Source: Sarcocystis neurona (taxonomy: Eukaryota > Apicomplexa > Conoidasida > Eucoccidiorida > Sarcocystidae). Taken from it: a stretch of DNA of 64,000 nucleotides. Position numbers and translations under genes: made by a program. The stretch covers positions 3,526,168-3,590,167 of the forward strand of contig KL647294.1 of the NCBI GenBank assembly GCA_000727475.1. The letters run 5' to 3'. Positions 13,501-25,800 of the stretch are shown here, in pieces. Position 1 is the first letter of the stretch, and each line of letters begins with the position of its first letter. The notes under the pieces were generated by a model. The model worked only from the letters and a program-made list of their open reading frames with translations, did not search any database and was not told where the DNA came from.

Positions 13501-16500
13501 CTATTTTTCATATCCGTAACCTTCCATTCGGCAGCAGTACTGTCTCTTTGAATAGCGTAGCAGGCAGACTGTTTTGTTTTGACTGTGACTTCATCAACTC
13601 TGAGGACGAAAACATGCTCAGTTTCACCCTTGGTGTGACGCTCTGCTCACCTTTTCTCATTTCTACGCCCCCCTTGCCCTACTTCTTTTTTCTCGTTCCT
13701 CTTCGTTGTCCTCCTGCCCACCCGGAAACATCCTTAAGACGTGTCTCCGCGTTTTCACGAGTCTAACCCTTCGTCTCTTGGTGAGGATAACACTGGAAAA
13801 TGGACACGTTACTCCCTACATTTGCATTTATCATATGCAGGTGCCTCTTTTCTATCGTTTTTTCTTCCATCTGCTAAATCCTTGACTCGAAACTGTCAGA
13901 GGTACAGCTTCCAGCGAAAATGGCGCTCCACGCTGCTTGTCCAGCTTTTTCTAAATTCTTAGTTCCACTGGGGTAGGTAGAACTAAGCTTGCTGCCGTAA
14001 TAGTAGAAGGCGCTTCTTAGAAGGTGTTGTTGGAGCACGGGCGACGAGCACCCACCACAGAGACGCCTGTTGTAGAGTGAGCATTTCAAAGACTAGCACC
14101 ATAGGTGAGCTGCCTCAGTTGCATTAATAAGAAGCACCTGTCCCGAGGAAAGATATTAGGAGAGAAGAAAAGCGTGAATAGGTTGCTGTAAGGTGCCTTT
14201 CCGCAACGTTTTATGAAACGTAGCTGGAGAAGAAGAATGTGTCACATAGGATAATGGGGTCTAAAAGATGCCATACAATCTTTTACGACGAAGCAGCCGT
14301 TACAGGAGGACCCGGTTGGAAGGGTGAGGTGGTGGAGGGGGCTTAAATATTCAGCAGGAGCGACAGTGTTAAGTAAGAGACTGCAGTGAAGAAGCTTTAC
14401 TTTGCCGTAGCACCTACAGAGAAGGCGTATCAGTTTAAAAGACGCAGGAAGCGCCGAAACAAACCTCTAGAAATAAGCTGTTATGAGAACAAGAAAGTAT
14501 AACTGTACACGTGTGTCTACATTATACAGCAATTACACGTGTAAGGCAAGTTTTTGTAGGGGAGGGCAGCGTGTAAGGCGCTGCTGCCGTATCAGTATGT
14601 CTATAAATAAGGCAGACACCTACTACACGCATTCTGTAGAGTTTTGTTGTTGGCTGCTGGCGCAGTTGCTGCTCTAAGAGAGAGATGCTTCATATGTGTG
14701 TATATGGACTTAATATGTGTGTATATGGACTTACACGTACATCGTGTATACACAGGCACCATATAGTACAACGCGGTGTCTACAACTATGTGTGTCTATA
14801 TATATATATGTACACGTACCTCCGATGGCTAGCGGTAGAAACTCGACGACGGGGGAAACGCAGCCGTAAGAGGAGGTGCTATATAAGAGGAGCCACCGAC
14901 TATATATATAGTAAGTGATTATCCAAATATGTGTGGACATCTGTATGTCAGTACGCCCACATAAAATACAAGTGTGTAGATAAATACCCATGCATGTGTA
15001 AGCGTATACATCTATATACGTACGTATACATATCTGCAAACGTACGCATGCAGTAGATATGCATATATGAATACGATGTACGTGCGAATACACGTAGAAG
15101 AATTGATCGTGCAGAAGCCTTCTATACACACAAATATGCGTATATATACACACACACACACACGTGCACAAGCTCATTCAAAGAGTCTCTCTCTATGGAG
15201 AGAAACTGCTGTTGCACAAACAGGTCGACCCCTGTAAACTCTGCTGCTGTTGAGGAATGCTCAACAAGGCCGCGAACGTGGAGGGAGAGCTGCCGCGTTT
15301 CTCTCTGACGCCGTCTGCACCCCTGGAGATATATCGATGCACACACGGATTGACTCCTGTACATATCTAGACATATATATGCATATACCTATGCCATACA
15401 CACGTAGTTGCTTATGCGTAGACACATCTGCCTACATCGGTATGCGCGTACACCTATGCATACACGCATCTACGTAAGCAAGAATACATACACGTGTATG
15501 TGTATGTTATTGCCTACGTCAGCAAATATAAATGTATATGTGTATATTGTATATGTACACGTGTCTACATGCACACACACACAAGGGTACGTGAAAATGA
15601 GCGGAAGGAGTACTTGCGTGTAGAGGTGTTGCTGCAGTTGCTGCATGCGTGCCTTCTACGAGCTGCTAGAGAAGAAGAAAATGACGAAAAGTGGAGATGG
15701 AGAATGACGTGAAACTGAGGCGAGGAAGGGATAACGAACAGTGCAACCGAGCCACCGTTTCTGCTGTTGCTGGGTAGTGCTGGGTAATTAAGCTGCAGAG
15801 GGCAGATGCAGCCCACCTGCTGAGCCCGCAGCAGCAGCAACAGCAATACAAATAGAGTGCTGCTACCCAACGCACAGCTACATTCCGCAACAGAAGTGTT
15901 GCACCTGCTGCCGCTGTTGCTGCGTCTCCTCTTTCGGCAGCACAGAAGCTGCAGGCACCGGCCCCGCTCTCGTTATGCTGTGCAGCCCACTCCTGTGTAT
16001 TTCCCTCCGTATTTGTCAGATACGAAGATTAGTAGTCCCTCCCTTGCAGCATCTCGTGTACGCGCAGCAGTTTCGTTTACTTTTTTTCTCCTCCTTCTCC
16101 CCGTTCACTTATTTTTCTCTGCTCCCTTTTTTTGTTCTACTTGCTGCTACATTCCTTCGTCTTTTTCTGCTGTGCTCCTTTGTCTTCGTTCGCTTATCTC
16201 TTACCTCTGCTTTTGCTGCAGCTACTGTTGGTGCCTCTATTCTGCTGCTGCACCAGTTGTTCCTGCTTCTTTGCCTGGTACAATTCTACATCCTTGCTGC
16301 CTTCGTTTCCGTGACTGCTTTCCCAGGTGATGCCGCTCTTGCTGCTCTTCCCCGCACTTGCGAGCAGCAGAAGCGGTGTTTTGAAGAAGACGCCAACAGC
16401 TATCCCTACGACACCGCAGCACCACATGTAGCGGCAGCGGAGTCAACACGAACAGCAGCAAAAGAAACAGCGGCAACCGCAGCTGGAGCACCAGGAGATG

Positions 16501-16853
16501 CAGCTACAGCAGCAGCAGCAGGAGAGCCAGCAGCTTCACAAACACCTGGACGAGAAACAGCAGCAGAAGAAGGACCGGCAGAAAACGCAGCAGCAGCTCG
16601 AGGCGACGCAGCCTCACCCGCGGGGGAGAGAACGAACCAGCAGCATCTGGAGAAAAAGAACACGGTCCGTTCAGAGCAGAAGATGTCTTAACAGCAGCGG
16701 CAGATCCGCCGGCAGCAGTGACACAAGCAGCGACACAGGCAGCGGCGACAGCGTCGCCAGCTGCAGCACCAGGGGCAGCAGCAGCAGCAACAAACCCAAT
16801 TAACGAAGCTGTGGCTGCACGACGGATAGCAGTTGACCGTAACGTTCTAAAGA
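7599..16853. other. 9-kb spacer between divergent genes
   Basis: The 5' ends of the minus-strand reductase gene and the plus-strand giant gene face each other across this stretch. I see no open frame with a recognisable domain. Roughly 7.6-14.4 kb has mixed composition and few simple repeats, apart from small TA/CA patches near 9.4 and 10.3 kb. From 14.7 to 15.6 kb TA/CA repeats dominate. From 15.9 to 16.3 kb the plus strand is pyrimidine-rich. From about 16.43 to 16.85 kb CAG/GCA repeats begin. The plus-strand frame 15975-16691, in the same reading frame as the giant gene but closed by stops at 16689 and soon after, could supply a 5' exon (possible acceptor TTTCCCAG before 16328). No splice joining it to the main exon was found. 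Both promoters presumably lie in this spacer. Confidence 0.5.
14694..14733. repeat. 20-bp tandem duplication
   Basis: A 20-bp unit of the form ATGTGTGTATATGGACTTA with one extra base occurs twice head to tail. It lies in a TA/CA-rich part of the spacer. Confidence 0.75.
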
Positions 16854-19800
16854 ATGAGGTCAGCTCGCCCGCCGCTGCCGCAGCAGCAGAGACAGACGCA
16901 TCTGTCTCAGTTCTTCGCTCCAGTGCCGTCTTCTCGTGTCTCTCCTTCGTTCGGCGTATCTTCATCAAAAGACAGCGTTCCTGGTGGTGCTGCTGCTGGT
17001 GCAGGAGCGGCTGGTGCTGCTGCTGCAGGCGTCGCTGCTGTTACTGCAAATGCTGCTGCGTCGGATGATGCTCCGGTGGGTGAACGTCCTGCTGTCTCAC
17101 CTCCGCCTGTGGCTGCCGCTGATGCGGCTGCAGGCCAAGCGCTGGCATGGGAGGTGGCGTCTTGTGCAAAAGATGTTGCTGCGGTGGCTGCTGTCGACGA
17201 GGAGGTTACTGCAGTAGCAGACGCACCAGCAGCAGCAGCAGCAGACGTGCCTGCAGGAGCAGGAGCACTACCGCCAGCAGCAGGAGCTCGAGAAGCAACC
17301 AAAGGAGCGCCAGGGAGAGCAACACGAGGGACAGTTACAGGAACAGGCGAAAGGGTGACAGCAGCAGGAGCAGCAGAAGCAGGAACAGCGTCTGCAGAAG
17401 TGGCAACAGGAGCAGCAGCAGCAGGTGAACAGGTAGCAACAGGAGGAGAGATAGGAGCTGCAGCAAGAGATGGAGCAGCAGAGGCAGTGGCAAGAGGAGC
17501 AGCAGGAGGGGAAGCAACAGCAGCAGCACGAGCAGCAGGTGCAGCAGGGCCCGCCGCAGCAGCAGCAGGAGTCGCAGCAGCACCAGCGGCAGAAGCAGAA
17601 GCAACGACAACAGCAGCGTCAGGAGGAGAAAAGCCTGCCGCAGCTCTCCTGCTGAAGCAACGGCGCAGCGCAGATGCAACCGCAGCAGCCGGCGGCAGCA
17701 GCCGCCAAAAATCTCTGCTGCCTCATCGAGCTGCGGCGGAGGAGGAAAGCGTCCGCCGGATACACTTCACGCCGAGGCGGCCGTCTCTCTCTACCGACGG
17801 GAGCGATACAGGAGGACAGGTCTACCCTGCTGTCGCTCCTGTGAAGGAGAGAGCAGCTACAAAACCATCCCGCTTCCCTGCTGCAGCAGGCAATGACGCT
17901 GCTGAAGAGAAGGCCGGAAAGGAGAAAGACAACTTCACTGCTGTTACGTGTGCTGCTGCTGCTGTCAGAAATGCGTTTATTATTGCCGAGGCCGATGACG
18001 CGGCTGCTCCTGGAAGGAAACCTTTTGCAGTTGCTGCTGCCGCTGGAAATGGTAGTACATGCCCTACTGCTGTTGCCGAAGAAGCTACTGCTGCTCCTGG
18101 AGCAGCACAACAAAACGAAAAGTGGGCTACTGCTGCCGCTGTTGCTGATGAGAGAGTTGCTGCTGTGCTTGAAGAAGGTCGTGCTGCTGCTCCTGGTGTT
18201 GAAGAAGTTGGTGCTTGTACTTCTGTAGAAGGTGCGGCAGCTCTTGTTGCCGCTGTAGAAGCTGCTGCTGCTCCTGTCAGTGGAAGCGCCCTAGCAACTG
18301 TTGCTCCTGCCGAGCAGACGAACGCCGCTCCTGCTTCTTCTTCTTTGTCTTCAGCTCGGAGAGTCTGTGCCAGGGGTATTACTGCCGGAATACTTGCTGC
18401 GGCTTCTTTTGGTCGAAAAGCTGCCGCTGCTCCAGCTTCAGAGACAGGACGTAGGGCTGCTGCTGCTGTTGCCGAAGAGCCAGAAAAGCAAAGAAACAGC
18501 ATCAGAGGGACAGGCAATATTTGCAGCTTCTTGTTGCTGCGCGGCTCGACAAAGGGAGAGGCTACGGCTGCTTCACCACGCCGCACGGTGAAGGCAAGAG
18601 GGGCGCTGCTGCTGCACGAAGAAGCCGCGGGAAAAAAGGCAGCCGAAGGAGTTGCAGTCCGAACGGCCACGTTGGCAGCAGCCACAGATAAGCAAGCAGC
18701 AGCACCAGCAGCAGCAAATAGACAGGGTGCGCGAGCAGGAGCGGGAGTAATGCAGACGAAGAAAGGGGCAGCAACAGCCAGTAGGCTGGCAACACCTGGA
18801 ACACCGAAGAGACTGGCAGGAGCAGCAGCAGCAGACAAGTTAGTAGCAGCGGCAGCAGCTAGTCAAACGGTCGCAACCGAAGGCCACCACCGAGCAGGAG
18901 CAGGAGAAAGCGACGCATCAGTAGCGACAGAAAGTTTGGCAGCACCCGTAGCTGCAGGGAGCTCCGCAGCAGCAGCAGCAGAAAGCCGGGCAGCAGCAGA
19001 AGAACAGAAGACAGTGGGAGCGGCGGCTCGCGAGGAGCCAGCAGCAAGAGCAACAGAGAGTCAGCAAACAGCAGGAAGAAGAGGGAGGGCCACAGCAGCA
19101 GGCGGAGCGGCAGCAGGTCGAACAGAAGGAGTAGCATCTCAAAAGCGCCTGGCAGGGACAGCAAAAGTAAGTGACGCAGCAGCAGTAACATCAGCTGAGG
19201 CGACTCCAGCTGCAGCACTTGCTGCCGCAGCAGAAGCTGAGGAAGCAGGAGGAGGCACTGCAGCAGAAAAGAGGGGAATTAGCAGAGGAAACGCAGCGAT
19301 AGGAGAAGAGGGTGACAAGAAGAAGGAGCGGCAGCAGCAGAGACGTACGGACAAAGTTGTTCGTGCTTCTGAAAAAAGGCAGAGCTCTCTCTGTTTCGCT
19401 GCTGCAGGAGCACGACGCAGTTTTGCAGGACTTTCGTTGCAGCAGAGAAAATCAGCACAGGAGCACACCAGAAGCGGGCAGACCAGAAGCAGCAGCAGCA
19501 AAAGCGTGGGAGGCACCAGCAGCGATAGTCCAAGCAACAACAGGAGGAGGAGCAGCAGCTGCTGCAGAGGTGGCGAGAGCAACAGCGCGCTTAGCAGCAG
19601 CAGGCGGCGTGGCAGCAGCAGCAGTAGCGCCACCAGCCAGAACGGCGGCAACAGCAGCCGGAGCGACAGCATGAGCAGCAGTGGTCAGAGCAGCTGCAGC
19701 AGCAGCACCAGAAGCAGCACCAGTACTAGCAGCAGCACCCCTAGCGTTGTCACCAGCAGCAGCAGCGAGCCAGGTGTAGTGAAATTGCAGCGCCTGCTGA

Positions 19801-22800
19801 GATCGGGGAAAGTTGAAATTTCTCCTAAGAAGAGACGCGGTCGTCCTCCGTCTCGGTCCGCCTTCAAATGGCACGAGCAGGAAGAAAAATTGCAGCAGCA
19901 GAAATTGCAGGAGCAGCAACAGCTGCGGGAGCGCAAACTGCGGCAGCAGAAACGGGGAGAGTTGACACAGGAGCTGGAAGACGAACGACAGAAGTCAAAG
20001 CGGCTGGGACAGCAAGCGGCGCCGGAGAAGGAAGAGCACCAAGCACGTCAGCAGCTTCAAGGCGTCCAGCAGCAACAGCAACAATACCAGAAAGAGAAAC
20101 AGCAGCTGGAGAAGAAGCAGGGGCAACAGTCGGACTGGCAGCAACAGGAGCAGCGCCCCAAAAAGGAGCAACAGCAGCCGATTAAAGCGAGGAGGCAGCA
20201 GCAGGAACTGCAGCAGCTCAAGGAGGCAGAAGACGCTGCAGGAGGAGAATCAGTTGAAGAACAGAATAGTGAGGACGTGCAACGAAAGCGGCCGCATGCG
20301 GTGTGGCTGCAGCAGATGCAGAGGGAGCAGGAGGAAAGAAACCGCATGCAGCAGCTCGTCAGTCTGAATCTGGAATGGCTGAAGGAGCTGCAGCAGAGAG
20401 AAGAACGCCCGTTCTCAGCAGAAGAAGAAGAAGATGAAGAAACAATCGGTGGACAAGACGACGTGAAGGAAGGTGCAGATGCTTCTGACAAATTCGTCGG
20501 AGCGTGGAAGACTTGCGCACTTGCTGCTGCTGCAACAAGACTCGCAATAGCACCCTCGCCGATGCAAACTGCAGCAGCGGCAGCAACCGCTGGAGAGGAG
20601 GTGCTGCCATTTGCAGCAGGAGGGGCAGACCCCACACATCCCGCAGGACCGCTGTCGCTTGTTGCTGCAGCACCGCCGACCACAGGAGCCCTTTATGCAG
20701 CAGCAACCAATTCAGCAGCAGCAGCAGCAACTGCAACAGCAGCAGCAACAACGACAGCAGAAGCTCCTGCTGGTGCCGCAGCAACAGTGGCAGCCTCAGA
20801 CGCAGGAACTTCAGCAGCGGCAACAGGAGGGAAGTCTGTAGAAGCAGCGGCCGCAGGAGCGAAAGAAGATACAGGGGCAGTCTTCGTAGCAGGAAACGCG
20901 TCTCCAGCAGGAACGGGAGGAGCAGCAACAGCAGAGGACTTGGCAGTGCAGATAGGGGCAGCTACTGGGTGCAGGAGCTCAAACGCAGCAGCAGCAGCCG
21001 TCTTCAGCGGGGATGACGTCGGTTCTGTGAACAAGACACGGGCGGGGAGAATACGCACGCTGCGAGATGCGGCGGCAACTGCTGCTGGTGTCCTTGTTCA
21101 AAAAGCGGGAGGGAGAGAAAGTGCAGCAGCAGGTTACGTAAAATCCGAAGGCCATGCAGCAAGTGCGGCAGCAGATACGGGCACAAACGAAGGGAAGGAA
21201 GAAGTTGCAGCAGCAAGTACCACTTGCGAAACAGCGCCTGCAGAAGCTGCAGGAGCAGACGAAAGGTACGGAGGAGAAGAGGAGCCTCGACGCTTGATTG
21301 CAGGAGCAGCAGGAGCGGCGGCTGCAAAAAGAGAAGGGCATGCAGCAATCGGAGCAGAGAACTACGTAGAGAAAGGACGATCTGCCCTCGCCCGGCGCGC
21401 CTTAACAGAAGGAGAGAAAACCAGCAGTGCAGCACTTTTTCGAGTACAAGCTATAAAAGAGGAGCTGCAGCACACGGCAAACCAGCGCCAGCTTTCAGCA
21501 GACCCGGTGGACCGATCGCAGCAGGTAGTGGCAGCAGCTGCAGCAGCAGCATCAGCGGCCTCTGTAACAGCAGGAACGGCAGCAGAAGTAAGGGACGCGT
21601 CCACGGCAGCAGATGTTGCAGCTGCAGCAGCAGCAGGAGCAGTAGCAGCAGCAGGAGGGAGACAGGCAGCTGACCACCACTGCGAGAGGTCTTCTTCACG
21701 AGCCACAGTGGCAGCAGCAGAGTTCTGTGGGAGAAGTACAGAATTAGCAGACACCTGGACTACGACAGGAGCTGCAGCAGTGGAGTGGACGCGCCGCTGT
21801 TGCTTGTGGGACGACTTACATGCACCAGCGGCAGCAGCTGCGTACGAAGAGCTGCAACGACAGCAGTGCCAACGATGGCACGAGCACGTATGGCGCAGCA
21901 GCAGAGGCCTGCGGCTGCTGAAGCGCGTGCGCAGAAGAGAAGACGTGCAAGCAGCGCTGCTGCGGCTGTGTCGCTGCGACAGCAACGGCAGCAGGGCACC
22001 AGGGGCAGCAGCAGCATCAGCAGCAGCGTCACGACGTGTCCGGGGGAACGGAGAGCTGCGCGTCTTTGTCGCTGAAGGCCCCTTCACATTCTTCACCCGA
22101 AAAGCTCTTCTTGCCATTCTCAAAGAAGCAGGTCACTTTCTTTTTCACTCTCTGTGCAAAAGTATACATACATATTTGTGTATATACACGTAAACAGACA
22201 TGTATTCGCGGCCCTCTCCTGTTGCAGGTGCTCTCGGGGTTCTCTTCACTCTCTCTCTCTGTCTCTGTGCAAATGTATACATGTACATATATATACATGT
22301 GTATATACATGTATATACACACGTATTCCTGACCATTTACTGTCCCAAGTATCCTCATCGTACTGTCTTCGTTTGCCGAATCTGCGTGGCGTAGAGGTCG
22401 CACCTATGCGTAGTCGTCGAGCAGCTGCGAGCATTTCTCTCCAGGCTCTGTGCTGAGGGGTGGACTGGTGTGGACAGAGGAACAGCAAGGAAAAGGAAGA
22501 GGAACACTGAGGCAGCTAACCATACAGAAGATGGCGCGATAAAAAAAGGATAGCGGGAGAGACGGCCAATAGCGAGAAGGGCAGACCTATCTGTCCATAC
22601 ACGGTTATACACACGCCCGGGTGTAGGTACATGAGTCCATACAAGACTGTGTAGATGTATACATATGTATATAGGCGTGTATTCTTGTGTGTATATTATA
22701 GATGGTCGTCTACACACGTTTATATATGTATGTATATATGTATGTGCCCTTGTACGTGCCTGTGTACATACATATCTGTAGGTCTGTGTACCTGTGTGTA

Positions 22801-25800
22801 TGTGCGTGTCTTCTTTTCCTTTTCGTGTGAGTAGCGGGTCGTCTATATGTGGATATATATGTGCGTGCCTTTTTGTGTATATAGGTTGCCGTCTATATGT
22901 GTGTATATATGTATATGTGTATACGCCCTTGCAGGTACACGTGTGCATACGGATGTACAAACCTGTTTGTGTGTACACGTGTGTATAGGTGCATGCCTTC
23001 TTGTGTATATAGATGGTCGTCTATACACGTTTATATATATATGCACTTGTTGGTACATGTGTACGTAAAAGGCTGTAAGTTTATATATATGTGTGTGTGT
23101 ATATATATAGTGTGTATATGAGCACGCCTTCTTGTGTCTGTAGATGGTCGTCTGTATATGTATATGTATGCATACGTACTGTTCACCCCTAATAGCTGAG
23201 TGACTGCTGATTACGCTTGAAGTGGTTAGAGTCGATGTTTGCTGTGCACGCATCGCGTGCTGCCTCCACGCATGAAGCGCATTACTTTTTTCTGCGGAAG
23301 GTAACGCGTAGTTTTCTCGGGCTTCATGCTGTCGGTGGTGGTATATCCGCTGTTCACATGTCATCTCTCTGAGTCCGGGACTCTGTATTGCTGTTGCTGC
23401 GTCGGTTGCTGTTTGCTGCGCTGTTCGCAGGGGTGCACACTACAGCAGTAAAGCGCCAGGCAACTTGCTGCTTGACTGCTGCAGCGTCGGACTTCTGGTT
23501 CAGCAGCTTGCAGCAGCAGCAGGAGGATGGGCCGCAGCAGCAGCAGGGGGAGGAGCAGCAGCACCAAAGGCAGCAGGACGAGGACGGCCAGCAACAGCAG
23601 CAAGAGGAGGACGGGCACCAGCATCACCAGTGGGAGGCGGGGCAGGAGGGGCAGCGGGCAGAGCAGCACGAGGCGAATGGGCAGCAGCAGCATCAGCGGG
23701 AGGCAGAGCAGCAGCAGCAGGAAGAGGACCGCGAACAGCAAGAAAGACAGGACAGACAGCAGCAGCGTGAAGAGAACAGGCTGCAGAAGCAGCGAATTGC
23801 AGCAGCAACTGGGCAGCAGCTGCGGGAGGGGGAAGCAGCAGCACTGACTGAAGAGCGGCAGCAGCAGAAGCAGCAACAGGATGCTGCAAGAGCTGCCAAT
23901 ACGAGAACCGACGAAGGGGGCGGTTCAGCTCGTGTTAGTGTGCTGCCGTTGCAACGGCAGATAGGCAGCAGCGAGGCCAGTGCATTCAGCAGCAGGGACG
24001 AATGTGTTGCTGCCGTTGCCACATCTGTGCGGCAAGGGCACCAGCGCTGTCCAGGGGAATCATCGAAAGACAACAACGGAGAGAAGAGCGCGAAGCAGCA
24101 GCAGCAGAGGACTGTTGAGAAGTTGGCTGTAGCAAGGTTGGACGCGACGTGGAAGAGAGGGCAGTTGAAGCAACAGGATGAAAGAAATTTGTACCTTCAA
24201 CCGACAGAACCGGCAAGAGCCAAGTTTATATCGAGAGACGCCGCTAATCCTTCTGCTGCCATTTTTGCTACTGCTGTTGCGCGTGCTGGGGCTTGCAGTT
24301 TTGCCGCTCCTGCGCCTGCTGCTGGTCCTGCTGCTGCTGCTGCGGCCGTTGGTGAGGAGAGGGACGCCGACAGTTGGTGGTTGCAGGAAGTGCCAGAGAA
24401 TGCGGGCAGTGCTGGTGCTGTTCCGGCGCGTGATAAGTCGACGGAAGGTCAAATTTCGGCTGCCTGCAGAGGGCTTTCTTGCGCTGCAATAAGTGAAAGT
24501 CAGTTTCTAGCAGCCATCGGCATCCCAGTTCAAAAAGCGGCAGAACGTTTCGATCCCATCAGCGACCGCTGTGGACTCCCCGTCAGTTCGATCGTAGAGC
24601 ACGTGCTGCTGGAACTGCAACAGGCCTCCTCACAGAGACAGCACCAACAACTGCAGGACCACCAGCTGCAATCGCCGCAACAAGATCGATTCGACCAGCC
24701 GCAGCAGCAGCAGCAGCTCGCCCAGCGGCAGCGAGAGCGATGCCGTCATTCACGGCAGCCGCCGTACGCCCCGCATCGGCAGCAGCTCGAGCAAGCGCAG
24801 GAACAGCAGCCTTGCCTTCCACAACAGCGGGCGTCCGAGAAGCAGCAGCAGCAACAGCACCCACTCTGTGAACAGCAGGCGACAGAACAGGGACGACAGC
24901 AGGACGGCTCAGAGCAGTGTTGGTGCGCATGCAACACCGAGAAAGGAGCTGCTGGTGCAGCAGCTTCGGGAGGACAAGGAGGCACACAACGAGGGGTAGG
25001 CGTGTCTTTCCACTGCTGTCGCTGTGGCAGCGGCTGCGAGAGCAGCAACAGAAGCGTTTTCCCTGGGCCACGCGCAGCAGCTCTGCAAGCGAGTGGGACG
25101 TTTGGTGGCAAGTGTTCGCCTTGCTGCTGCTGCGTCTTCTTCTCCGTAGCGACAGGTGCTGCTGCGGTCGCAATGGATGACCGAGCTGCCTGCAGCCACC
25201 AAATCATCGACACTTCCGCTGCCGAAGCTGAGGCGACATTGCTGAAAAGAAGACGACTGGCAACACCCGAAGAAAAGCCAGTTGCTGCAGCAGCAGCCAG
25301 AACTGAAGAAAGTGTCTTAGATTCTTCAGGGGAGAGAAAAATTCGAGTCGCTCCGACTTGTTCTGCGGCCCGTCGCGGCACGGTTGCCGAGAAGCCCGCA
25401 CCTGCAGCACACGGAGGCGAATCTAGCCATCCTTCCTCTTGCTGCTGCTGTGCTCTCAGCGTCTGTCCTGCAGCCTCGCATGTGTCTTTGCGCTCTCCTC
25501 CTTCTCTATTTGACGTGAAAGCCGAGGCAGAACGAGCTGCTCCTCCATACCCATGCCTGTCACTGTCGCCACCAGCAGCAGCACATTTGGGCACGTCCAC
25601 TCCGTGCTGCGTCTCCCCTCCCTTTCCTTCTTCTGCTCTATGTCCTGTTCCTTCCTATTCTCCCGCCTCTGCTGCTTCTGAGCCGTCGCAAAAAAATTTG
25701 TGTGCATATTGCAGAATTTCCAGACAATGTACTGCGTCTCAGTCTTCTCCTTCGTGTCCTTCTTCTTCTCCTGTGTTTTCCACTTCTTCTTCTTCTTGGG

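Noticed and set aside
15975..16691. Plus-strand frame with hydrophobic start and Ala-rich end
   Set aside because: The hydrophobic part is read from a polypyrimidine tract. It could contain a 5' exon of the giant gene, but no donor-acceptor pair in the right phase was found.
17822..18838. Antisense open frame of 338 codons
   Set aside because: CTG repeats have no stops in any register; the residues are low-complexity Ala/Ser and the plus strand has the phase-consistent gene.
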